Source: JBEATZ01 sp041178545 (GTDB lineage: Bacteria; Planctomycetota; UBA1135; UBA2386). Taken from it: DNA of 33,605 nucleotides. The stretch's first letter is position 1, and every line of letters starts with the position of its first letter. The stretch is from assembly GCA_041178545.1 (NCBI GenBank), contig JBEGVB010000147.1, positions 1 to 33,605 on the forward strand, given 5' to 3'. The translations under genes and the position numbers were made by a program. Of the stretch, positions 25,301 to 33,272 are shown in pieces. The notes beneath the pieces are model-generated. The model was not told the origin of the DNA. It worked only from the letters and a program-made list of their open reading frames with translations, and did not search any database.

Positions 25301-28300
25301 GGGGCGTCATCGGACGCTCCGGGAGCCCCACTGAGCGGTACGCCATGTCGACGTCGTCGACGACCATGACGTGCACGAAGCGCGCGTCGCCGAGCTGGGC
25401 GATCGGCACGGCAACCGTGCCGTCGGCCCCCACGGCGAGGTTCGCGACCATGCGCGCACCCTCTGGCAGGAAGTCGAGGTTTGCGACCGTGCCCGGGTTG
25501 CCCGACCACGCGCCGCCGTCGCGGGCACCTGCCGGCCCACCACTGCCCCTGCGGCCGCCGCCGCGGCTGCCGTAGCCGCCGCCACCACCGCCCTGAGGCG
25601 CAACCTCCCCACGCGCCTCCTCCAGTGCCCACGGGTTGAGCACGAGACCGGGCCGGGCCAGCATGTTGCCGGGGAACTTCTGGGCGTACCTGCGCTCGAG
25701 GATGTAGCGGTACTCGTCACCCAGCACGCGACCGGACTGGAAGTCCGAGACCACCGGCTCGAGACCGAGTGCCCCGAGTGGCCTGCCCACGGGCAGTTCC
25801 AGCCCCTGCGGCGACCATGCATGTGCGTAGCGCGTGGCCCACACGTGGACGCGCGTGCGCTGGTTCGGGTCGCCGACGCGGACCCGCAGGTCCGAGCCGT
25901 CGACGGCCACGGATGCGAGGTGCACGCCACGCTGCTCGGGTGCCTGCAGCCAACGCCCGCTGCCGATGCCCCAGCCCTGCTTGGCGGCACCTGCGGCCAC
26001 CCGGATGTCCACCATGTCGCCGGTCTCCTTCAGGTGGAGGACGTGGTCGCCGGCAACGAGCCCCTCGACCACGACGGCCCCGCCTGCGATGCGCACGCGC
26101 TCGATCTCGTCGCGCGCCGGCACGCCACCGCGCAGCTCGAAGAGCGAGAACACCGTGCGGGAGGCCTGCCGTGCCGCGCCGCCGTAGGGGATGCGGACCG
26201 CCATGCCCTCGACCGCGTGCACCAAGCGCGGCACCCGCACGTGCGAGAGCGCGAGCGGCCAGCTGCCGGAGACGCCGGGAACGCCAACCACCTCCAGTGC
26301 CGTCACCGGCGCCAGCTCCCCGAGCTGCACACGCCCCTGCTCGTCGGTCTGCAGCGGGACGTCGAGCGCGTCCACGTGGTCGCGCAGCGTCAGCCGAACG
26401 AGGACCGGACGGTCTGCCTTGGGCTCGCCGTTGCGGCCCCGGAGGTCGAGGTACCACCCGCGCTCGTTGCGCCCGAGGAACTGGGCACTGACCTGCGCCG
26501 TGGCATCGATGCCGTTCACGTTGAAGCTGGCGGTCGGGGACCTCAGCTCGACGACGGTGCCGAGCGCCATGTTGCGCACCTTGCCGCGCACCACCGCGCG
26601 CACGGCAGCCAGCCGCTGCGGGACCTGCAGCGTCTCCACGTGCTCCGCACCCGGGGTGAGCACCAACGTCGTCGTACGCGTTGCCGGCACGCCGTCGCGG
26701 TCCAGTGCCGTCACCTCCAGCTCAGGGGACTCCAGCAGTGCGAGCGGGACGGGCTGGCCGTTGAGCAGCAACGAAGGGCGCACCAGCAGCCTTGCCTGGG
26801 CACCGTCCACGAGGGACTCGCGGTCCACGTACATGCCGGCTGCGAGCTGGTAGGCCTCTGCGTCCTGCTGGAGCTGGCGCACCGACGACACGGTGCCGCT
26901 GCGCAGCACGACGGGGCCCGTGCGGACCTGCGCCGCGTAGGGCAGGTGCACGGTGCCGTCCTGGTCGGCAACGTGTTCAGCCTGTGCGAACCACACCGTG
27001 GCGCCCGCGACCGGGTTGCCGGCCTCGTCCCGCACGGTCAGGGCGTGCCCGGCGGCATCGCGCACCTCGGTGAAGTCGAGCGAACCCTTGGTGACGACGG
27101 CACGACTGCTCATGCCGTTGCCGAGGAACTCGACCACGTAGGTGCCCGGCCCGGACAACTCGGGGAACTCGAACGTCCGGCGCACACGGCGGATCGGCGC
27201 CTCGCCGTACTCGAAGGTCGACTCACGGTTGGCGATCAGTCCGTCGAGCGGGATCGAGGCATCGACCTCCTTGCCGGTGTCGCGCTGGTACGCGTACGCG
27301 TCCACGACGAACACCTTCACCAGCAGCTTGGGGACGTTCTTGACGTCCACGGTGAGGGCCACGGCCTCGTCGCGTGCGAACACGCGCCGCTGCGTGGGCA
27401 GGAAGGCGATCTCGACACGGTCCTTGACCTGCTGCAGCAGGCCCGGGTCGTCGAGCATCGAGTAGAGCTGTTCCGGGTCGCCCGCACCCGCGAGCAGCTT
27501 CTGTTCCGCGTAGACCTGCTTGAGCCAGCGCTCCACGAAGAACTCGCGCCAGGCGTCGATGCCCGACTCGTCGGCAAGGAAGTGCTCGAGGCACGTGCGC
27601 ACGAGACCTGTGTCGTCGACGGTCGGTCCCAGCCCGGTCGGGAAGTCCTCGCCGAAGCGGCACAGCTGCCCCTCCCGCGTCCACCGCTCCCACACCACCT
27701 GCGGTGCGTAGCCGATGGCACGAGGCAGCCGCAGGTAGCTGCGGAAACGCTCGCGGTCGAGGGTGCCCTCGGCCAGGTCGTGGGCCAGGCGGTGTTGCAA
27801 CACGTGCACCTTGAACCCGACCTGGCTGGCGGGAAGCCGCTGTGCGAACTGCCACAGCCGGTCGAGGAATGCCGCGCGCTCGGCCGGGGAGGACTGCAGC
27901 GAGACGTCTGCAGGTGGCATCAGGCGCCGCACGTAGTGGCCCACGAAACCGCTGTCTCCCAGCAGCTCGGGGGCCTGGCGCGCGAGTTCCTCCAGCTGGT
28001 CCAGCAGCAGCACCCCGTGTACGGCGAGGGAACCGAACCCCCCGGAGTTGGGTAACCGCATGTGGCGCAGCAACAGCGTCGTGAGGCCGGGCAGGTCAGG
28101 CTGGCGCGCGGCCTGCATGAAGCTCACCAGTTCGGCGTCGGTGAGCGCGAGTGTCGCCAGTGCGTCGTGGGCAGACGGGCGGAAGCCGTCGACCGAGTTG
28201 GGGTGCAGGCTGCGCGCACGCGCGTCCAACGCACCTCGCTCCAGCAACGCCGGGTCGAGGGATGTGGGCAGCTGCGGCTTGGTGCCAGGGGTCGTCCGCT

Positions 28301-28673
28301 GCGCGTCGAACCTGGAGCCGAACTGGCGCCGCAGGAACTCGAAGGTCGCGGCCGGGTCCCGTTCGTGGGTGAGCAGCGCCTGGCGCAACTCGATCTCGTC
28401 CACCTGCTGGGTGCGACCGTGCCGCTCGACCCAGGTGGTGAGCAGCCGGGGCACCGCCCCGAAGTCACCGCGGTGCTGCGCGTCGAGGCAGTGGTGGTAG
28501 TAGAACTCTGCGGTGCCGGGAACGAGCTGCTCCAGCGCCTTGGTACGGGCCGCCGCGTCGCGGGCCAGCGCATAGGTCTCCTCGAAGCCGACCGGGACCC
28601 CCTGTGCCGGCAGGAGGTCGGCGAGGCCGACGAGGAGGGCGGGAAGGGCGGCAAACGGGCGGTTCAGGTTCAT
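22320..28673 (-). CDS. Giant secreted alpha-2-macroglobulin-like protein
   Basis: This is a 2117-aa protein, the largest gene in the window. The ATG at 28673 gives a signal peptide (ALPALLVGLADLLPAQG, cut near residue 24). Residues about 25-430 are helical, TPR-like. From about 437 come macroglobulin-like beta domains (AVALTVDVKNVPKLLVKVFV, then FPELSGPGTYVVEFLGNGMS, then VRDEAGNPVAGATVWFAQAE). A Gly-rich linker lies at about 1022-1055 (GGGGGGYGSRGGGRRGSGG), and a Pro/Ala linker followed by a charged coil at about 1335-1400. Further beta and helical parts follow, including TNPTSARRKLDLLLQVPQGS. The C-terminus is a beta-sandwich with DGYTDLRGRFDYASVSESAT. I see no GCGEQ thioester, so it is not a classical thioester trap. 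It is probably a large envelope or cell-surface protein; the specific role is unknown. Confidence 0.85.
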   Translation of the reverse strand: MNLNRPFAALPALLVGLADLLPAQGVPVGFEETYALARDAAARTKALEQLVPGTAEFYYHHCLDAQHRGDFGAVPRLLTTWVERHGRTQQVDEIELRQALLTHERDPAATFEFLRRQFGSRFDAQRTTPGTKPQLPTSLDPALLERGALDARARSLHPNSVDGFRPSAHDALATLALTDAELVSFMQAARQPDLPGLTTLLLRHMRLPNSGGFGSLAVHGVLLLDQLEELARQAPELLGDSGFVGHYVRRLMPPADVSLQSSPAERAAFLDRLWQFAQRLPASQVGFKVHVLQHRLAHDLAEGTLDRERFRSYLRLPRAIGYAPQVVWERWTREGQLCRFGEDFPTGLGPTVDDTGLVRTCLEHFLADESGIDAWREFFVERWLKQVYAEQKLLAGAGDPEQLYSMLDDPGLLQQVKDRVEIAFLPTQRRVFARDEAVALTVDVKNVPKLLVKVFVVDAYAYQRDTGKEVDASIPLDGLIANRESTFEYGEAPIRRVRRTFEFPELSGPGTYVVEFLGNGMSSRAVVTKGSLDFTEVRDAAGHALTVRDEAGNPVAGATVWFAQAEHVADQDGTVHLPYAAQVRTGPVVLRSGTVSSVRQLQQDAEAYQLAAGMYVDRESLVDGAQARLLVRPSLLLNGQPVPLALLESPELEVTALDRDGVPATRTTTLVLTPGAEHVETLQVPQRLAAVRAVVRGKVRNMALGTVVELRSPTASFNVNGIDATAQVSAQFLGRNERGWYLDLRGRNGEPKADRPVLVRLTLRDHVDALDVPLQTDEQGRVQLGELAPVTALEVVGVPGVSGSWPLALSHVRVPRLVHAVEGMAVRIPYGGAARQASRTVFSLFELRGGVPARDEIERVRIAGGAVVVEGLVAGDHVLHLKETGDMVDIRVAAGAAKQGWGIGSGRWLQAPEQRGVHLASVAVDGSDLRVRVGDPNQRTRVHVWATRYAHAWSPQGLELPVGRPLGALGLEPVVSDFQSGRVLGDEYRYILERRYAQKFPGNMLARPGLVLNPWALEEARGEVAPQGGGGGGYGSRGGGRRGSGGPAGARDGGAWSGNPGTVANLDFLPEGARMVANLAVGADGTVAVPIAQLGDARFVHVMVVDDVDMAYRSVGLPERPMTPRPRELRKGMDPGADLAQQRRIEFVAGGGTAVVEDVTTTQWEVFASLADVFRLFTALGKDENLARFAFVLDWPTLSPADKQRLYAAHACHELHFFLHQKDPEFFGSVVKPYLANKLHKKFMDQWLLGEDLSAHLEPWAFSRLNVVEQVLLLQRVGRRADAARLVRERLATLPPDVEREDRTFLAALRSAGLDQDRGLRAEVETMEKKLEEKGDDAKPGRIMAPGAPPPPAAGAAPAPEPEQDRVSARKNMERAKAKAGEVLQDAEERGAETGKDEFFLGATRDKDLAEREQLARRAQVKAQYRAPDVTKRYAESDYWQRRVADTNADLVTVNAFWADYAAREDGKPFASRHFAAATNSFPEMMFALAVLDLPVRAEAPRALREGNRVTLTASTPLLLVRQDVLPARPPTGANEVLLSQNFFRLDDRYRVVDGEQLDRFVTGEFVADIAYGSQVVLTNPTSARRKLDLLLQVPQGSIALQGGQLTKGMPVVLEPYATVRVEYAFYFPAPGTFAHYPAHVSKDGVLVAEAVVQPATMQVVAVATEVDAKSWERVSQDASPEEVLEFLQQANLQLLQLDRMLWRMRDRSFFERATALLRSRQVYHDVIWSYALLHGAAPEAREWLRHQESFVARCGPALRSTLLDIDPVETRWWQLVDYSPLFHARAHQFGKRREILNRDLAGQYGRLLEYLCHVPVLGDEHWLLASSYLALQDRVADARTAFDRVRRDAVAAKLQYDYLSCHLAFSTDDPARARAVAELHRDHPVERWRTLFRTVLAQLDEAEGKGAAATEARDREQRQGELAAAAPMLELAVEGTQLVVRHRNLESFELRFHRTDAEFAFSTNPFVQDGAGNHSWVQPQRRMVVAVAQGATQSEVPVPEEFRNQNLLLEVQGGGIVRRQTVLATAMSVQFVESYGQLVATDKATGKPLPKVYVKVYARGPNGTALFHKDGYTDLRGRFDYASVSESATVGADRYAVLVLSEDRGAVVREVAPPPQ

Positions 28674-28831
28674 GTGGGCCTCGGTCCCGGGGCGGAACAG
28701 GCAGTCGGAAGGGCAGGATCGTCGCGCTGTGCCGCAAGGGCTGCAACGCTCCAGAGTGCGAAGGGTTCCGCCTGTTCCGGGAAATCCTGCGACGGTCTCG
28801 CGCTGCCCTCTCCCCGGCCCCGTCCACGTCC

Positions 28832-28837
28832 TATGCT
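28832..28837 (+). promoter_or_regulatory. -10-like TATGCT before the endonuclease gene
   Basis: TATGCT ends 11 nt before the ATG at 28849, in the 175-bp divergent gap with the giant gene. No clear -35 is visible. Confidence 0.3.
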
Positions 28838-28848
28838 TCCGTGGCACC

Positions 28849-30219
28849 ATGCGATCCCACTTCCTGCTCACGCTGGCAGCCTGCGCGGCAGCACACGCCC
28901 AGGCACCCAGCGGCTATTACGCCTCCGTCGACACGTCCAGCCCGGCCCTGCTCCGGAGCACCCTGCATGCCGTGATCGACGACCACCTCCGCATCCCCTA
29001 CACGGCCACCACGCAGGACACGTGGGACGTGCTCGAGTTGGCGGACCAGCACCCCACCGATGCCTCGCTGATCCTCGACGTCTACCGCAACGCGGCGTAC
29101 GCCAAGGTGGGCGGCGGCAACACCCTCTACGACCGCGAGCACAGCTGGCCCAAGTCGTTCGGCTACCCCAACGACGTGGTTGCCAACTACCCCTACACCG
29201 ACTGCCACGCGCTGTTCCTCTGCGATGCCCCGTACAACAGCTCGCGCAGCAACAAGCCCTATGACAACGGCGTCAGCAGCTGGACCGAGAAGGTCACCCT
29301 GCTGACCGCGGGCGCAGGCGGCGGCAGCGGCGTGTTCCCCGGCAACTCCAACTGGACCGAGGGGACCTCGTTGCTGGGCGCCTGGCAGACGTGGAACAGC
29401 CGCAAGGGCGACGTGGCGCGTGCGCTGCTCTACCTCGACGTGCGCTACGAGGGTGGCACCCACTCGGTGACCAACGCGGCGGAACCGAACCTCATCCTCA
29501 CCGACGACCTCAACCTGATCGCAGCGAGCAACACCGGTGCCAACATCTCGGTCGGCTACATGGGCAAGCTGAGCACGCTGCTGCAGTGGCACGCACAGGA
29601 CCCGGTGGACGCACGCGAGACGGCGCGCAACAACGCAGTGTTCGCGGCGCAGGGCAACCGCAACCCGTTCATCGACAACCCCTCGTGGGTCGACTGCCTG
29701 TACGGCAACCTCTGCCAGCCCAAGACCCCCACCGTCGTGCCCTGGGTCAACGAGATCCACTACGACAACAACGGCAAGGACCGCAACGAACGGGTCGAGG
29801 TCGCAGGCGCCGGCGGCACCAGCCTCGTCGGCTGGAAGCTCGTCGGCTACGACGGCGGCACCGGCCGCACCTACGCGACCATCAACCTGAGCGGCACCTT
29901 CCCGAGCCAGCAGAACGGGCTCGGGACCCTGGCTTTCAACTTCACCGGCCTGCAGGACGGCGCACCCGACGGCATCGCGCTCGTGAACGCGTCCAACCAG
30001 GTGGTGCAGTTCCTGAGCTACGAGGGTGTGTTCACGGCCACCAACGGTCCCGCGAGCGGCCGCACCTCGGTGAACATCGGGGTCAGCGAGTCCCCCACGT
30101 CTGCCCTGGGCCTCTCGCTGCAGCTCGGCGGCATCGGCCGCGACTATGCCCAGTTCACCTGGCAGACCGCGCGCACCTCGACGTGGGGCGCCGTGAACAG
30201 CAACCAGACGCTGCAGTGA
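28849..30219 (+). CDS. Secreted endonuclease I family nuclease with lamin-tail domain
   Basis: This is a 456-aa protein with a signal peptide (FLLTLAACAAAHAQ, cut near residue 18). Residues about 20-290 match the endonuclease I (EndA/Vvn) family: NTLYDREHSWPKSFGYP with His98 as the His-Me-finger general base, YTDCHALFLCDAPYNSSRSN, the RKGDVARALLYLDVRYEGGT helix, and the closing NRNPFIDNPSWVD. These enzymes cut DNA or RNA without sequence preference outside the cell or in the periplasm and use Mg2+ or Ca2+. Residues about 300-450 form a lamin-tail (LTD) domain: VNEIHYDNNGKDRNERVEV, LVGWKLVGYDGGTG and DGIALVNASNQVVQFLSYEG. Such domains often sit on secreted nucleases and may bind DNA or the surface. 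The likely role is nutrient scavenging. The next gene starts 7 nt after its stop. Confidence 0.92.
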   Translation: MRSHFLLTLAACAAAHAQAPSGYYASVDTSSPALLRSTLHAVIDDHLRIPYTATTQDTWDVLELADQHPTDASLILDVYRNAAYAKVGGGNTLYDREHSWPKSFGYPNDVVANYPYTDCHALFLCDAPYNSSRSNKPYDNGVSSWTEKVTLLTAGAGGGSGVFPGNSNWTEGTSLLGAWQTWNSRKGDVARALLYLDVRYEGGTHSVTNAAEPNLILTDDLNLIAASNTGANISVGYMGKLSTLLQWHAQDPVDARETARNNAVFAAQGNRNPFIDNPSWVDCLYGNLCQPKTPTVVPWVNEIHYDNNGKDRNERVEVAGAGGTSLVGWKLVGYDGGTGRTYATINLSGTFPSQQNGLGTLAFNFTGLQDGAPDGIALVNASNQVVQFLSYEGVFTATNGPASGRTSVNIGVSESPTSALGLSLQLGGIGRDYAQFTWQTARTSTWGAVNSNQTLQ

Positions 30220-30226
30220 CCGGCGG

Positions 30227-32038
30227 ATGCGCGAGCCGCTGACCACCTACCTCGCGGTCGCGGCACTCGCCGTGTTCGTCGCGTGGCACTGGGTCGCCCC
30301 GTCGGAACAGCCCGTCGCGCCGCCCGGCGCGGACGCGACGGCAGTGGTGGCCGTCCCCGTGGAGCCCGAGGTGCCGGACCGCAGGACCGCCTCGGACGCG
30401 GTGCCGGCCCAGCGCACCGAACCGGGCACGGGACTGGGCTCGGTCCGCGGACGCATCGTCGACCAGCTGCTGCAGCCGATTGCCGGTGCACGTGCACAAC
30501 TGGTGCTCGGCGAGCAGACCGAGGGCCTGCCCTCGGCGCAGACCGACGGCGACGGCAGGTTCCTGGTCGTGGGCGTGCCGCTGACGGTCTGCGCGCTGCG
30601 GGCCGAGGCTCCCGGCAGGATGCCCGTGCAACTGGGCGACCTCCACCCCGAGAACCTGCCGGACCACGACGTGGACGCGGGCACGTTCGTGCTCGCGCCC
30701 GCCACCAGCCACCACGGACAGGTTCGCTCGCGCGGCAGGGGACTGCCCGGCGCCCGTGTCGTGCTGGCGCCCGAGCTGGGGCCGCCCGGACGGCCCGTGC
30801 CCGTCGTCCAGGTGACGAACACGGACGAGGAAGGTCACTTCCACTTCGCGGTCGCGCCCATGCCGCCCAGCTACCTGCGGGCAACCGCTGCCGGGCACCG
30901 CGAGGCCCCGGTGCAGAAGGTCACGGACCCGCAGCAGCCGATCGTGGTCGAACTCACACCGCTGGCACGTTGCAACGGTCGCGTGGTCGACCGCGCCACC
31001 GGCGCACCGCTCCCGTCGGCCCGCGTCTGGGCCTTTGGCGCCGATGCCTTTGCGGACGCGCGCTTGCTGCCGCGGCCGGACCTCGATCCCTCGTCCGGCA
31101 CCGCAGTGGCCGCGGACGGCAGCTTTGCGCTCGAGCTCCCCGATGCCAGGCGCGCGTACCTCCAGGTCGACGCGCCCGGCCACTGTACGGCGTTCCACGG
31201 GCCCTTCGAGGCAAGCACCGACATTGCAGGAGTGGTGGTCACGCTCCAGCAGGGGGCCATGGTGCGCGGCACCGTGACCTTCCGCGGCGAGCCGGTTGCA
31301 GCGCGCGCGAGCCTGCGCCCGGTGGACGCGCCCGACGAAGTTGCCTTCGTGCACACGGTGGGAGCCGACGGCATCCTGCACATCGCGCCCGTGGCGAGCG
31401 GCAGCTGGGTCCTGCGGGTGGATGGGGATGCGGGAGCTCGCTTCGAGCAACGTGTCGAGGTCAACGCACCCGAGCCGCTTTCCGTCGACGTGACCCTGGC
31501 CGAGGGCACCCGGCTCACCGGCATGGCGCGCCGCACCCGCGACGTCACCACCACCGTCGTCTGCACGCACGCGTCCGGCCTGCAGCGCCGCGCACTCGTC
31601 CGCCTCGACGGCAGCTACGAGGTGGAAGGACTCTTCCCCGGCCGCTGGCAGGCGCGACTCGAGCAGGAAACGTCCCTTGCGGGGCGCATCGACAGCCTGC
31701 TCGTGGACCTGCTGGTCGACGAGGCATTCGAGGTCGGCACTGCGCCGTTGCAGCGCCACGACGTGGCCGCCAACGAGTTCCGCCTCGGCCGCATCCGCGG
31801 CACCGTGGACCCTGCCCTCGCCGGCAGCCGCATCCGGCTGGTGCCGGCCACGGCAGTGCAGGAGCGGGTGCCCGCAGTCCTGCTGTCGACGTCCGTGGGA
31901 GCCGACGGCGCGTTCGCCCTGGATCCCGTGTTGCCGGGGAGTTGGCGCGTGGCACTGGAGCAGACGGGTGCACGCGTACTCGAGACGGCGGTCGAGGTCC
32001 GCGCCGGCACCGAGACCACGTGCGCGTTTGCACAGTGA
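30227..32038 (+). CDS. Membrane-anchored protein with carboxypeptidase-regulatory-like repeats
   Basis: This is a 603-aa protein with one N-terminal helix (YLAVAALAVFVAWHWVAP, about 8-25) and no lipobox, so it is probably an anchored periplasmic protein. After a Pro/Ala/Thr linker come several beta-sandwich domains of the CarboxypepD_reg or prealbumin-like type: GSVRGRIVDQLLQPIAGARA followed by TDGDGRFLVVGVPLTVCALR, then LARCNGRVVDRATGAPLPSA followed by AADGSFALELPDARRAYLQV, then QGAMVRGTVTFRGEPVAARA, and a last LGRIRGTVDPALAGSRIRLV. Each has the 'G.V.d..g.P...a.V ... td.dG.F....l' pattern. There is no enzymatic motif. Its likely role is structural or adhesive. It lies 7 nt after the endonuclease gene and is probably in one operon, so it may help display or retain the nuclease; that is inference. 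Confidence 0.85.
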   Translation: MREPLTTYLAVAALAVFVAWHWVAPSEQPVAPPGADATAVVAVPVEPEVPDRRTASDAVPAQRTEPGTGLGSVRGRIVDQLLQPIAGARAQLVLGEQTEGLPSAQTDGDGRFLVVGVPLTVCALRAEAPGRMPVQLGDLHPENLPDHDVDAGTFVLAPATSHHGQVRSRGRGLPGARVVLAPELGPPGRPVPVVQVTNTDEEGHFHFAVAPMPPSYLRATAAGHREAPVQKVTDPQQPIVVELTPLARCNGRVVDRATGAPLPSARVWAFGADAFADARLLPRPDLDPSSGTAVAADGSFALELPDARRAYLQVDAPGHCTAFHGPFEASTDIAGVVVTLQQGAMVRGTVTFRGEPVAARASLRPVDAPDEVAFVHTVGADGILHIAPVASGSWVLRVDGDAGARFEQRVEVNAPEPLSVDVTLAEGTRLTGMARRTRDVTTTVVCTHASGLQRRALVRLDGSYEVEGLFPGRWQARLEQETSLAGRIDSLLVDLLVDEAFEVGTAPLQRHDVAANEFRLGRIRGTVDPALAGSRIRLVPATAVQERVPAVLLSTSVGADGAFALDPVLPGSWRVALEQTGARVLETAVEVRAGTETTCAFAQ

Positions 32039-32164
32039 GCAGGGACGGACAAGGAATCGCGACCCGGGGAGCCGCGGCCCGACTCGCACTCGCCGTCCCT
32101 CCCCTCCCACCGCGGCCACGCCACCATGCGCCATGCCAGCCAACGCCCGCCTCCACACCCTGAC

Positions 32165-32193
32165 TTGACGCTGCCGATCTTTGGACGTAGTCT
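32165..32193 (+). promoter_or_regulatory. Promoter of the Fur/PerR-family gene
   Basis: TTGACG (32165-32170) and TAGTCT (32188-32193) are 17 bp apart, 20 nt before the ATG at 32214. The -10 lies inside the inverted repeat at 32181-32195, as expected of an autoregulated gene. Confidence 0.5.
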
Positions 32194-32195
32194 AA
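32181..32195. promoter_or_regulatory. Operator-like inverted repeat upstream of the Fur/PerR gene
   Basis: TTGGAC-GTA-GTCTAA has arms that match except at one position. It covers the -10 region of the regulator's promoter. The same arm, TGGAC, with a 3-nt spacer recurs upstream of the peroxiredoxin gene (32677-32689), which points to one regulator binding both. Confidence 0.55.
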
Positions 32196-32213
32196 CTTCA
32201 TCGCGATCGTGCC

Positions 32214-32636
32214 ATGCAGCCCAGCTCAAGCCAGACCCTGATCGAGCGCCTCGAACGCCACGACATTCGCCCCTCGGCGCAGCGCCTCGCCATCGCTGGC
32301 TACGTGCTGGACACCCACGACCATCCCTCGGCCGACGCCGTGTGGAACGAGGTGAAGAAGAACTTCCCCATGGTGTCGCGCGCCACGGTCTACAACACGC
32401 TGCAGCTCTTCACGGAGAAGGGCCTGCTGCGGCAGCTGGTCCTGGCCGAGGGCAAGGTGGTGTTCGACCCCAAGATCGAGCCCCACCACCACTTCGTCGA
32501 CGACACCACGGGCGCGATCGAGGACATCCCGTGGAACTCGATCCGCGTCGGCTCCCTCGACAAGCTCGAGGGCATCGACGTGAACGACTACATGGTGGTC
32601 GTGCGCGGCACGCGCCGCGGGGGCAAGCGCCGCTGA
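32214..32636 (+). CDS. Fur-family regulator, PerR-like, without cysteines
   Basis: This is a 140-aa protein of normal Fur-family length. The N-terminal winged helix contains RPSAQRLAIAGYVLDTHDHP and the recognition helix VSRATVYNTLQLFTEKGLL. The metal-sensing site of PerR is intact at the same residue numbers as in B. subtilis PerR: His37 (HDHPSAD), Asp85 (VFD), His91 and His93 (PHHHF) and Asp104 (IED). Asp at 85, rather than Glu, favours PerR over Fur. There is no cysteine anywhere, so the usual structural zinc site (two CxxC pairs) is absent; the Irr branch of the family also lacks it. The predicted role is a metal-dependent repressor sensing peroxide (or iron/haem if Irr-like). The adjacent AhpC gene and the shared inverted repeat support peroxide response. 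It probably regulates itself. Confidence 0.88.
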   Translation: MQPSSSQTLIERLERHDIRPSAQRLAIAGYVLDTHDHPSADAVWNEVKKNFPMVSRATVYNTLQLFTEKGLLRQLVLAEGKVVFDPKIEPHHHFVDDTTGAIEDIPWNSIRVGSLDKLEGIDVNDYMVVVRGTRRGGKRR

Positions 32637-32676
32637 CCCACCCCTGACCCTTGCGGGCCGCGTCGCGTCCCCGATT

Positions 32677-32689
32677 TGGACTTTGTCCA
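32677..32689. promoter_or_regulatory. Operator-like inverted repeat upstream of the peroxiredoxin gene
   Basis: TGGAC-TTT-GTCCA is a perfect inverted repeat with 5-bp arms, 43 nt before the ATG at 32733. It matches the element before the Fur/PerR gene in arm sequence and spacer length. It is probably the binding site of that regulator. Confidence 0.55.
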
Positions 32690-32732
32690 GCTTTCTACGT
32701 CGTACACATCCCATCCAGCCAACGAGAGAACC

Positions 32733-33272
32733 ATGATCACGCCAGGACTCCGCCTCCCTCCCTTCCGCCTGCAGGCGACCGTGTCCCTCGAGCCCGGCAA
32801 GCAGTTTGCCGAGGTCACCGACCAGTCGTACCCCGGCAAGTGGCTCGTGCTCTTCGCGTGGCCGCTCGACTTCACCTTCGTGTGCCCGACGGAGATCGCC
32901 GAGTTCGGCAGACGCAACGCGGATTTCGCCGGCCGCGGTGCCCAGGTGCTGGGCATGTCGTGCGACAGCACGTACGTGCACCTCGCATGGCGCGAGAACC
33001 ACCCGGGTCTCAGGGACCTGCCGTTCCCCATGCTGTCCGACCTCAAGCGCGAGTTCTGCCAGCAGCTCGGCATCCTGCACCCCGTCGACGGCGTGCCCCT
33101 GCGCGCAACGTTCGTCGTCGATCCCACGGGCATCATCCGCTTCGCGTCGGTGCACGACCTGGACGTCGGCCGCAACGTGGACGAGGTGCTGCGCACGCTC
33201 GATGCCTTCCAGACCGGCGAGATGTGCCCGTGCAACTGGAAGCAGGGCGACCGGACCCTGTCGGTGCAGTGA
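32733..33272 (+). CDS. ahpC: AhpC-type two-cysteine peroxiredoxin
   Basis: This is a 179-aa protein. The ATG at 32733 follows an AACGAGAGAA ribosome-binding-like stretch. The peroxidatic motif is DFTFVCPTE with Cys51, and the family Trp/Pro (FAWPLDF) precedes it. The C-terminal MCPCNWKQGD supplies Cys165 and Cys167, the layout of actinobacterial AhpC with one peroxidatic and two C-terminal cysteines. Other matches to that type are FPMLSDLKREF, ATFVVDPTGIIRF and the GRNVDEVLRTLDAFQ helix. The enzyme reduces H2O2, organic peroxides and probably peroxynitrite in the cytoplasm. Actinobacterial AhpC uses AhpD as reductant; no ahpD is visible here, only a 37-aa ORF coupled to the stop. It is preceded by a promoter-type inverted repeat and lies 96 bp after the PerR-like gene, so its expression is likely peroxide-inducible. 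Confidence 0.92.
   Translation: MITPGLRLPPFRLQATVSLEPGKQFAEVTDQSYPGKWLVLFAWPLDFTFVCPTEIAEFGRRNADFAGRGAQVLGMSCDSTYVHLAWRENHPGLRDLPFPMLSDLKREFCQQLGILHPVDGVPLRATFVVDPTGIIRFASVHDLDVGRNVDEVLRTLDAFQTGEMCPCNWKQGDRTLSVQ

Noticed and set aside
25555..25595. CCGCCGCC-type tract as a simple repeat
   Set aside because: It encodes the Gly-rich linker of the giant protein and is irregular.
25371..28055. 894-codon open frame on the plus strand
   Set aside because: It lies opposite the giant protein, is rich in His/Val/Arg/Glu typical of the antisense of high-GC genes, and shows no signal peptide or domain.
30486..30497. GTGCACGTGCAC palindrome inside the repeat-domain gene
   Set aside because: It is in coding sequence and explained by Val/Ala/Arg codons; not taken as an operator.
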